From positions 895,486 to 959,485 of the forward strand of contig NZ_BDAM01000001.1 of the NCBI RefSeq assembly GCF_001895045.1: 64,000 nt of DNA, written 5' to 3'. Under the pieces are notes generated by a model that was not told the origin of the DNA, searched no databases, and worked only from the letters and a program-made list of their open reading frames with translations. The position numbers were made by a program, and so were the translations under genes. The stretch is from Rhodococcus coprophilus NBRC 100603. GTDB taxonomy: Bacteria; Actinomycetota; Actinomycetes; Mycobacteriales; Mycobacteriaceae. Positions 57,661 through 64,000 of the stretch are shown here, piece after piece (position 1 is the stretch's first letter; every line of letters starts with the position of its first letter).

Positions 57661-57985
57661 TCAGATCCGCCGGCCGACCATTTCGTTGATCCAGTCCGGC
57701 GCGTACGGCGACGTGCAACCCGGGGAGGTCGGGTAGTCCTCGAGAGCCGCTCCCCGATCTCGAGGGCGCGCGGCCGGTACTGTTCGTGCTCGATTCCGAT
57801 CTGGGCAAGACAGTGGTTCATCGACCATTGCAGTCGGTCGGGAGCATCCTTCATCTCCGACTCGACGACGTCGAGCAGCCCCGCGAGATCCAGGCCGTCG
57901 GGGTTGCGTGCCACCCGGCCGGTGGTCAGATCCCAGCCCGCGCTCGCGACACTCGGGTGCGCGCAGACGAGCCTACGAGTGAACG
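57661..57985 (-). pseudogene. frameshifted remnant of a DNA alkylation repair (HEAT-like) protein
   Basis: Read from about 57985 downward, one frame gives AHPSVASAGWDLTTGRVARN, then GLDLAGLLDVVESEMKDA and RPRALEIGERL. Near 57741-57752 the frame changes and continues LEDYPTSPGCTSPYAPDWIN and EMVGRRI, ending at the stop at 57661-57663. Both parts match the C-terminal half of AlkD-like DNA alkylation repair proteins (around 230 residues), which end with CTSPFAPIWI-EMVRRQ. The N-terminal half is not recognisable upstream, so the gene is both truncated and frameshifted. A shorter open frame of 89 codons at 57645-57914 is this remnant misread past the shift. Confidence 0.8.
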
Positions 57986-58028
57986 GACAGAAATGCGTGC
58001 GAGTCCGAGAACCTGACCACGATGCCCG

Positions 58029-58355
58029 CTACGACCACCGGCGGGTCGGCCGACGGGTTCCGCGACCCTTCCAGCACCCGTTGTGCCAATGCCGCCTGTC
58101 GTCGGCGCCGCCCGGTGTGTCGACGGGCCACGCCACCACGTGCGGTGTGCCCGGAGCGATCTCGTGGTCGCAACCCGGGCATCGGTACGGTTTGGTGGCA
58201 CGACTGCCGGGCACGGTCCGCACGGTGTATCGCTCGTCGTGCGCTCCTGCCGGCCCGTTCTCCGTACGGCTCGTCGCGAAACCGAACGCGGTCCCCTCCG
58301 TATCGGGGTGTCCGCGTCTGCGTGCCGAGCTGGGGGGACGGTTGCGGCGAGGCAC
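58029..58355 (-). CDS. small putative zinc-binding protein coupled to nucS
   Basis: A 108-residue basic protein beginning VPRRNRPPSSARRRGHPDTE. The core YRCPGCDHEIAPGTPHVVAW followed by RRHWHNGCW has CxxC and His/Cys spacing of a zinc ribbon or HNH-like knuckle. The GTG lies 2 nt after the nucS stop (TGACCGTG), so it is translated with nucS. I recall similar small genes following nucS in other actinobacteria, sometimes annotated as ATP/GTP-binding without clear motif support. Function unknown. Confidence 0.75.
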   Translation of the reverse strand: MPRRNRPPSSARRRGHPDTEGTAFGFATSRTENGPAGAHDERYTVRTVPGSRATKPYRCPGCDHEIAPGTPHVVAWPVDTPGGADDRRHWHNGCWKGRGTRRPTRRWS

Positions 58356-58357
58356 GG

Positions 58358-59032
58358 TCAGAACAGTCTGAACTCGGTGCTCTCGGTCCCGCGCAGAGCC
58401 TCGTAGTCGAGAACGAGGCAACGGATCCCTCGATCCGTCGCCAAGGTTTTCGCCTGCGGCTTGATCTGCTGCGCGGCGAAGACGCCGCTGACCGGAGCGA
58501 GCAAAGGGTCGCGGTTGAGAAGCTCGAGATAGCGGCTGAGCTGTTCGACGCCGTCGATCTCCCCGCGGCGCTTTATCTCCACCGCCACCGTGGCGCCGTC
58601 GGCGTCGCGGCACAGGAGGTCGACGGGACCGATCGCAGTCGGGTACTCACGCCGCACCAGGGTGAACCCCCGCCCGAGTGTTTCCACATGTTCGGCGAGG
58701 AGTTCCTGCAGGTGCGCTTCGACGCCATCCTTGATCAGCCCGGGGTCCACTCCGAGTTCGTGGCTGGAGTCGTGCTCGATCTCCTCGAGGGTGATCCTCA
58801 GTTCTTCACCGGCTTTGTTCGTCACCACCCACAGCGCCTGCGCCGCCTCGGCCGGCTCCTCGACGAGCCAGCAGGGCGGGCTCATCCAGTTCAAAGGCTT
58901 GTAGGCGCGGTCGTCGGCGTGGATACTCACCGAACCGTCGGCTTTGACGAGGAGTAGTCGGCGTGCCGAGGGCAGATGCGCCGTCAGGCGTCCGATGTAG
59001 TCCACACGGCAACGGGCAATCACAAGACGCAC
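58358..59032 (-). CDS. nucS: mismatch-specific endonuclease NucS/EndoMS
   Basis: A 224-residue nuclease that cuts both strands at G-T, G-G and T-T mismatches and provides the non-canonical mismatch repair of Actinobacteria. The N-terminal DNA-binding domain is followed by a RecB-like nuclease with Asp138 (GPVDLL), Glu152 and Lys154 ([18 protein letters not shown]). The C-terminal TEFRLF is a likely sliding-clamp-binding peptide. The GTG start is 6 nt after TAGGGT. It corresponds to Rv1321. Confidence 0.95.
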   Translation of the reverse strand: MRLVIARCRVDYIGRLTAHLPSARRLLLVKADGSVSIHADDRAYKPLNWMSPPCWLVEEPAEAAQALWVVTNKAGEELRITLEEIEHDSSHELGVDPGLIKDGVEAHLQELLAEHVETLGRGFTLVRREYPTAIGPVDLLCRDADGATVAVEIKRRGEIDGVEQLSRYLELLNRDPLLAPVSGVFAAQQIKPQAKTLATDRGIRCLVLDYEALRGTESTEFRLF

Positions 59033-59074
59033 GGACCCACCCTAGTGGATCTGCTCGACTACTCTCGAACGACC

Positions 59075-60619
59075 ATGTCAGCACGCAGCAACCGCACCGC
59101 TCCTCTGGGCTCCGCGATTCTCGGTGAGCCCGCCGAACCCGTCCGGCGGCAACGCATCCGTATCCAGTCGCTGCTCACCCTCTCGCTCGTGGCGACGCAC
59201 CTCGTGGGTGCCGCGCTCGTGGCGGCACTCATCAACGTCGTCATCCCGGGCCCGTCCGTTCTCACGTCGGACTTCCTGGTGGTCACCGCAATCCTCGCGC
59301 CGGTGTACGTGGGGGTCGCGATCGTGCTGGGGTCGGTCATGTTCACGCGCGGCGCTCTCCGGCGGCTGCGGTGGGCCCTCGAAGACCGGCCTCCCACCGC
59401 CGCGGAACAGCGCATCGCTTTGCAGATGCCCTGGCGCATCACGCTCGAACAGGGCGGATTGTGGTTTCTCGGGCTGATTCTCTTCACGACGTGTTTCGGC
59501 CTCGTCGACCCGGAAACCATCCCGAAGGTCGCATTGACCATCACCCTCGCCGGGTTCACGGTGTGCGGCTTCGCGTACATGTTCACCGAATTCGCGTTAC
59601 GTCCCATCTCTGCCAGGGCACTCGAGGCAGGCACACCGCCCCGGCGGAGATTCGCCGGCACCACCGGACGGGTGATGCTTTCCTGGGCTCTCGGCAGCGC
59701 GGTACCCGTGGTAGGGCTGATCCTGGTCGCGGTGTTCGCTTTCATCCGCCCGGTCACCACCACCCGCCTCGCGATCACCATCCTCGTTCTCTGCACGATC
59801 GCGCTGTTCACCGGTTCGCTGCTGATGTACCTGACGGTCCGATCGACCATCGCCCCGATCGAATCGGTGCGTTTCGGGATGCGCAGGATCGAGGACGGCA
59901 GCTTCGACGCAGCCGTCGTCGTCTACGACGGCACCGAACTCGGCCAGCTGCAAACAGGGTTCAACCGGATGGCCGAAGGACTGCGCGAACGCGAACGTAT
60001 GCGGGACGTGTTCGGCAGACACGTCGGCCGAGATGTCGCAGCGGCCGCCCTGAACCGTGCAGAGACACTCGGTGGCGAAGAACGGGAAGTCGCTGTGCTG
60101 TTCATCGACATCATCGGCTCGACGGGGATCGCAGCGAGCAGACCACCCACCGAGGTCGTCGAACTTCTCAACCGGTTCTTCGCCGTCGTCGTCCACGAGA
60201 TCCACGTCGCCGGAGGCTTCGTGAACAAGTTCGAGGGCGACGCGGCGCTCGCCATCTTCGGCGCCCCGGTCGCAGTCGACGACGCTCCGGGGCGGGCGCT
60301 GGCGGCTGCACGCAGAATGGCACAACGACTGGAAACCGAGGTGCCCGAATGCCGGGCAGGGATCGGGATCACCGCGGGGATCGCCGTCGCCGGCAACATC
60401 GGGGCCGAAGAACGGTTCGAGTACACGGTGATCGGGGATCCGGTCAACGAGGCAGCACGACTGTCCGAGTTCGCCAAGACGGTGCCCGGACACGTCGTCG
60501 CCTCACGCCGTGCGCTCGACGCCGCTTCCGGCGAAGAACGCGCGCGATGGACGCTGGGCGAGGAAGTGGTGCTTCGGGGACGGTTGGAGTCGACCCACTT
60601 GGCAGTTCCGGCCTGCTGA
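59075..60619 (+). CDS. membrane adenylate cyclase, class III with HAMP (Rv1320c-type)
   Basis: A 514-residue enzyme: six hydrophobic helices in the first 280 residues, a HAMP domain (APIESVRFGMRRIEDGSFD), then a class III cyclase domain. The metal-binding Asp is in VLFIDIIGST, the second in NKFEGDAALAIFG, and the transition-state Asn and Arg in GDPVNEAARL. It should make cAMP at the membrane, as the Rv1318c-Rv1320c group does. The ATG at 59075 is 42 bp from the divergent nucS start. A cAMP-phosphodiesterase-like gene lies at 37 kb. Confidence 0.9.
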   Translation: MSARSNRTAPLGSAILGEPAEPVRRQRIRIQSLLTLSLVATHLVGAALVAALINVVIPGPSVLTSDFLVVTAILAPVYVGVAIVLGSVMFTRGALRRLRWALEDRPPTAAEQRIALQMPWRITLEQGGLWFLGLILFTTCFGLVDPETIPKVALTITLAGFTVCGFAYMFTEFALRPISARALEAGTPPRRRFAGTTGRVMLSWALGSAVPVVGLILVAVFAFIRPVTTTRLAITILVLCTIALFTGSLLMYLTVRSTIAPIESVRFGMRRIEDGSFDAAVVVYDGTELGQLQTGFNRMAEGLRERERMRDVFGRHVGRDVAAAALNRAETLGGEEREVAVLFIDIIGSTGIAASRPPTEVVELLNRFFAVVVHEIHVAGGFVNKFEGDAALAIFGAPVAVDDAPGRALAAARRMAQRLETEVPECRAGIGITAGIAVAGNIGAEERFEYTVIGDPVNEAARLSEFAKTVPGHVVASRRALDAASGEERARWTLGEEVVLRGRLESTHLAVPAC

Positions 60620-60634
60620 CAAACTCCGGCGTGC

Positions 60635-61462
60635 TTACTCTCCCGCGATGATCGCGTCGAGGAATCGCCGGGTGCGCTCCTGTTCGGGGTTGGTGAAGAT
60701 GTGCTCGGGCGTGCCTTCTTCGACGATGCGCCCCTGATCGAACATCAGCACCCGGTTGGAGACGTCGCGCGCGAAGTTCATCTCGTGGGTGACGATGAGC
60801 ATCGTGATGTCCGTCGTCTCCGCGATGGTGCGCAGCACGTCGAGCACATCGGCGACGAGTTCGGGATCGAGGGCCGAGGTGACCTCGTCGAGCAGCAGGA
60901 TGTCGGGATCCATCGCGAGGGCTCTCGCGATAGCGACGCGCTGCTGCTGCCCACCGGACAATTGCGTGGGATGGGCAGTCTCCTTGTCCGACAATCCGAC
61001 GGTCGCGAGCAGTTCACGTGCGCGCTCTTGTGCTTCGGACTTCTTGCGACCGAGCACGTGGATGGGCGCTTCGGTGAGATTCTCCATCACGTTCATGTTC
61101 GGAAAAAGGTTGAACTGCTGGAACACCATTCCGATACTGCGACGCATCGCTCGGAGGTGTCGTTCCGAGGCAGGAACCAGCCGATCCCCTTTCTTCTCAT
61201 GGCTGAGGGGCTCACCCTTGACCCGGATCACGCCGCCGTCCACTTTCTCCAAAGTCATGAGAAGGCGAAGGATGGTCGTCTTTCCGGAACCACTGGGGCC
61301 GATCAGAGTCACCCTGTCGCCGGCCGCAACTTTGAAGTCGAGGTGGTCGAGGACCACGTTGTCACCGAACTTCTTGACGACGGAATCGAATTCGATCATC
61401 GGCACACCTGATGTGCCTCGCGCGGTGGCGATGTCCTCGTCGAGGGCGGGTTCAGTGGGCAA
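60635..61462 (-). CDS. ehuA: ectoine/hydroxyectoine ABC importer ATPase
   Basis: A 275-residue polar-amino-acid-type ABC ATPase. Walker A is GPSGSGKTT, the Q loop is MVFQQFNLF, the signature is LSGGQQQR and Walker B is ILLLDEVTSALDP. The start is a TTG (61462) with GGAG 7 nt upstream, overlapping the ehuD end by 11 bases; an ATG at 61399 is the fallback. The ectoine assignment comes from the whole operon, mainly the binding protein. Confidence 0.85.
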   Translation of the reverse strand: MPTEPALDEDIATARGTSGVPMIEFDSVVKKFGDNVVLDHLDFKVAAGDRVTLIGPSGSGKTTILRLLMTLEKVDGGVIRVKGEPLSHEKKGDRLVPASERHLRAMRRSIGMVFQQFNLFPNMNVMENLTEAPIHVLGRKKSEAQERARELLATVGLSDKETAHPTQLSGGQQQRVAIARALAMDPDILLLDEVTSALDPELVADVLDVLRTIAETTDITMLIVTHEMNFARDVSNRVLMFDQGRIVEEGTPEHIFTNPEQERTRRFLDAIIAGE

Positions 61463-62096
61463 GTCGACGCTCCAATCTGCGGATGAGCACTGACGTGGGG
61501 TAACTGGCTGCGAGGAAGATCAGCCCCGCCATCGTCAGCGGCTCGAGGTACTGAAAGTTTCGTGCACCGAATTGCTGCGCGGCCGTGACCATTTCGACCA
61601 CGGAGATGGTGAACAGGTACGGCGTGTCCTTGAACATCGACACTGCATAGTTGCCGAGTGCGGGAACGACACGCCGGACGGCCTGCGGCAGGATCACCGC
61701 ACGCCATGTACGCGCGGGGGGCAGGGACAGTGCCCTAGCCGCTTCCCACTGCCCCACCGGTACCGCTTCGATACCAGCCCGATACACCTCGGCCATGTAG
61801 GTCGCGTAGTGGATACCGAGCACCCCGATGCCGATCTGCAACGCCGAGAATTGCGGGAGCAGATAGTAGACGAACAGCAACTGCACGACGAGCGGCGTCA
61901 ACCGAATGAATTCGACTACCGCAGAGAGCACTTTTGCGAGCACCTTCGGCAAGGAGCGCCGCATGATCGCCACGGCCAGACCCAGTATTGCTGCGAGAGC
62001 GAATCCCAGTACCGTCGCCAGGAGCGTGATCCGGAATCCCTCGAGCAGCACCGGCAGCGCCTCCCCGGCGCGTTGCCAACTCCATTGCACGTTCAC
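61452..62096 (-). CDS. ehuD: ectoine ABC importer permease
   Basis: A 214-residue His/Glu/Arg-type permease with about five transmembrane helices and the cytoplasmic coupling loop AARALSLPPARTWRAVILPQAVRRVVPALGN. It overlaps ehuC by 4 bases and ehuA by 11, so all are translated together. It is the second of two permease subunits expected to form a heterodimer. Confidence 0.85.
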   Translation of the reverse strand: MNVQWSWQRAGEALPVLLEGFRITLLATVLGFALAAILGLAVAIMRRSLPKVLAKVLSAVVEFIRLTPLVVQLLFVYYLLPQFSALQIGIGVLGIHYATYMAEVYRAGIEAVPVGQWEAARALSLPPARTWRAVILPQAVRRVVPALGNYAVSMFKDTPYLFTISVVEMVTAAQQFGARNFQYLEPLTMAGLIFLAASYPTSVLIRRLERRLAH

Positions 62097-62830
62097 GTCT
62101 TCACCACCCCCGCGGGTTCGTCGAGAGCCGGCGCGACTCCGAAGATCTCACGCATGCTCGGACCGGTACCCAGCCGGCGTTTCGCGCGCACCTCTAGAGC
62201 GTTCATGAACAACGTCAGCACGTACCCGAGCACGAAATAGAGGACCAGCCCGATTCCGAACGCGAACAGGGTGTCGCCGGTGCTCTGCCGCAACTGTTCG
62301 ATCTCGAACGTGAGATCCTGCAGCAGAATGTAACTCGCGAGCGCGGTGCCCTTGAGCAACTGGATCAGCAGATTCGTCAGCGACGGGATCATCTCGGCCC
62401 AGGCCTGCGGGAAGATCACCCGGCGCAGCCGTTGCCAGTACCCGAAGTTGAGAGCAGTGGCTGCTTCCCACTGTGGCCGCGGAACCGATGCGATCGCGCC
62501 GCGCACCACCTCTGCCCCGTATGCCCCGTAGTTGAGCGATAGGGCAAGGATCCCGCACACGATCGGTTCGAGCCGGTACCCGAACAGCGGAAGCACGTAG
62601 AAGAACCAGAACAACTGCACCAGCAGCGATGTGCCCCGGAAGAATTCGATGATCACGCGGGCACTGCCGCGGAGCGCAAGATTCTCGGCGGCACCCGCCA
62701 GGCCGAGCACGAGAGCGAGCAGGAATGCGAAAATCGCACTACCGATGGTCAATTCGAGCGTGACCACGATCCCGTCGAAAATGCGGGGTATCGCGTCCCG
62801 AAACTGGTCGAAATTCGAGTCCGTAGCCAT
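62093..62830 (-). CDS. ehuC: ectoine ABC importer permease
   Basis: A 245-residue permease of the same family as EhuD, with the coupling loop AATALNFGYWQRLRRVIFPQ. The N-terminus (SNFDQFRDAIPRIFDGIVVTLEL) and helix pattern fit EhuC. It follows the binding-protein gene by 16 nt and overlaps ehuD. Confidence 0.85.
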   Translation of the reverse strand: MATDSNFDQFRDAIPRIFDGIVVTLELTIGSAIFAFLLALVLGLAGAAENLALRGSARVIIEFFRGTSLLVQLFWFFYVLPLFGYRLEPIVCGILALSLNYGAYGAEVVRGAIASVPRPQWEAATALNFGYWQRLRRVIFPQAWAEMIPSLTNLLIQLLKGTALASYILLQDLTFEIEQLRQSTGDTLFAFGIGLVLYFVLGYVLTLFMNALEVRAKRRLGTGPSMREIFGVAPALDEPAGVVKT

Positions 62831-62846
62831 TGTCCGGATCCCGAAA

Positions 62847-63743
62847 TCAGGCTGTACCCTCGCACAGAATCTCGGTCGTCAGTTCCGGGTCCGGCAGTTC
62901 TTCCGCCGTGAAGCCGTACTCCCCGACGATCGAGAGGTAGGTGGCCTCGTCCGACGTGATCTTGGCCAGTTCGGCGTTGTAGGCGTCGCGCAGTTCCGCG
63001 TCGTCCGTACGGAACACGGTGCCGCCCGCGCCGACCTGGGGAACGCCGTCGATATTCGCGACGAACGACTCCGTGACGTCGACGGGCGCGTTCTCGTTGT
63101 TCTGTTTCATCCAGTTCAGCGAGATGCCCGTCAACGCGAAGACGTCGGCGCGGCCGTTGACCACAGCATCCATGCCGTCCTGCGGCGACGCCACCTGCAT
63201 CGCGTCGATCCCCAGCTCCGAGGCGTAGTCGGACTCGATCGCGCCGGTGAGCACGGCCATGCGGACGTCCTTGTCGGCAATCGTCTGCATGTCGCTGAGC
63301 TGTTGCGGGTTCCCCTCGGGAACCATCAGTGCCGTCGTGTAGTTGAACTCCGGCTCACTGAACAGAGCCTGTTCACACCGTTGCGGCAGGATCGACATGC
63401 CGGCGCTGACGACGTCGAACCGTCCCGCCTGAAGCCCCGGAATGAGCGCGCCGAAGTCCGTCGCGACGCCTTCCACATTGTCGATTCCGAGGTTGGAGAA
63501 GATCTGCCGGTGCAGTGCCACAGTCGCACCGGTAAGTTCACCGTCCTGCATGAAGCTGTAGGGCGCCTCGCCCGCGAAACCGACAGTGACGGTTCCGCTG
63601 TCCTGCAATCGCTGGAGTGTCGACCCGTCGCCCGAGTTGTCCACGCTCGTGCATCCCGTCATCGACGCACCGATGAGACCGACGCCCGCAACAGTTGCCG
63701 CCGCCGTCTTCGAGATTCCCATGGAGCCCAAACGGTTCTTCAT
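62847..63743 (-). CDS. ehuB: ectoine/hydroxyectoine-binding lipoprotein
   Basis: A 298-residue solute-binding lipoprotein. The signal ends at Cys31 (GASMTGCTSV). The mature part is a family 3 amino-acid-type binding protein with GFAGEAPYSFMQDGELTGA, TDFGALIPGLQAGRFDVVSAG and PQRCEQALFSEP, which match EhuB proteins closely. Ectoine or hydroxyectoine is the likely ligand, used as a compatible solute or nutrient. The ATG has AGAGGG 7 nt upstream. It is first in the ehuBCDA operon. Confidence 0.88.
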   Translation of the reverse strand: MKNRLGSMGISKTAAATVAGVGLIGASMTGCTSVDNSGDGSTLQRLQDSGTVTVGFAGEAPYSFMQDGELTGATVALHRQIFSNLGIDNVEGVATDFGALIPGLQAGRFDVVSAGMSILPQRCEQALFSEPEFNYTTALMVPEGNPQQLSDMQTIADKDVRMAVLTGAIESDYASELGIDAMQVASPQDGMDAVVNGRADVFALTGISLNWMKQNNENAPVDVTESFVANIDGVPQVGAGGTVFRTDDAELRDAYNAELAKITSDEATYLSIVGEYGFTAEELPDPELTTEILCEGTA

Positions 63744-63940
63744 AGTCTCGCCCTCTCGTCGCCCTGAGAACGACCCGGGAGGATGCGCACCGCCGTGCAG
63801 CACGATCCAAGCGGATCTTGCACCAGCGGACGTTACTCACATCACGGGGCAACGCGGGATACAGAAGGGCGTCGTTACCATCTCGTGACCTAATGACTCC
63901 ACGAGACAGCGATCGGGCATGAAACTCCGGAGGATCGGGT

Positions 63941-64000
63941 ATGCACCACGCCGACTCCGAACGAACCCGATCCAAGACGCACGAAAGGGGACCCACTATT
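63941..64000 (+). CDS. start of a divergent gene cut by the window edge
   Basis: An ATG with a strong GGAGG site 7 nt upstream opens a frame (MHHADSERTRSKTHERGPTI) that is still open at the last base. It is divergent from ehuB, a usual place for a regulator or for ectoine catabolic genes. Only 20 codons are visible, so no product can be named; an alternative is that these bases are the leader of a gene starting just outside. Confidence 0.4.
   Translation, partial: MHHADSERTRSKTHERGPTI

Noticed and set aside
57645..57914. 89-codon minus-strand ORF as an intact small gene
   Set aside because: Its C-terminal third is Arg/Thr-rich nonsense, while the shifted frame restores a known family ending, so it is a pseudogene fragment.

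Overview
The window comes from a high-GC, mycolic-acid-containing actinomycete, most likely a Rhodococcus or a close relative. The evidence is a single-chain FAS-I fatty acid synthase of about 3,090 residues with its own acpS, a CmrA-type mycolate reductase, an LdtMt2-type L,D-transpeptidase, NucS/EndoMS in place of MutS-MutL, the GlgE/GlgB/GlgP glucan set, and many RTG starts placed 6-8 nt after a TANNNT -10 box (leaderless transcription). A Tat-exported rubber oxygenase (Lcp) and a DesA3-like desaturase with its reductase also fit Rhodococcus. Gene identities are read from the translations and motifs. Correspondences to M. tuberculosis (Rv) or C. glutamicum genes are from memory of those genomes, not from a search.

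Layout. 1-3.1 kb: a possible tRNA 3' end, a bile-salt-hydrolase-type Ntn hydrolase of clearly lower GC, and NADP glutamate dehydrogenase. 3.2-6.6 kb: a membrane acyl desaturase, its flavin/2Fe-2S reductase, and a divergent FabR/DesT-like TetR regulator with a 20-bp palindrome between them. 6.6-9.6 kb: an epoxide-hydrolase-like enzyme, lcp, and a divergent TetR gene. 9.6-29.3 kb: a block in the same order as mycobacterial Rv2508c-Rv2524c (MFS permease, cmrA, HerA-like ATPase, orn, tRNA-His, L,D-transpeptidase, tRNA-Lys, DUF3618 protein, bcp, M20 peptidase, acpS, fas), with an extra TetR gene before acpS that may be a corynebacterial-type FasR. 29.7-30.3 kb: an HNH nuclease gene behind a LexA/SOS-box-like site, and tRNA-Leu.

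30.4-60.6 kb: a second mycobacterial-like block matching Rv1343c to Rv1320c (LprD-like and DUF3817 membrane proteins, rdgB-rph, cAMP phosphodiesterase-like MBL protein, rhomboid, P1-family Ntn hydrolase, DUF2017, clpS, pncB, dinG, glgP, glgE-glgB, thioredoxin-TPR protein, thiolase, methylmalonyl-CoA epimerase, nucS, adenylate cyclase). It is interrupted at 31.3-35.6 kb by a five-gene signalling module: a CHASE3 histidine kinase, a Rcp1-like receiver, a receiver-PP2C phosphatase, a STAS antagonist and an RsbW-like kinase, with no sigma factor gene nearby. It lacks the mec-cysO-cysM and murI genes found in the mycobacterial version. A frameshifted remnant of a DNA-alkylation-repair HEAT protein lies between a DivIVA-like gene and nucS.

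60.6-64.0 kb: an ehuBCDA-type ABC importer for ectoine/hydroxyectoine, followed by the start of a divergent gene that runs off the window.

Functionally, the window joins envelope lipid synthesis (FAS-I, AcpS, CmrA, desaturase), peptidoglycan 3-3 cross-linking, alpha-glucan metabolism, RNA and nucleotide housekeeping, DNA maintenance, and stress or osmotic responses. I saw no CRISPR array, insertion sequence or prophage.
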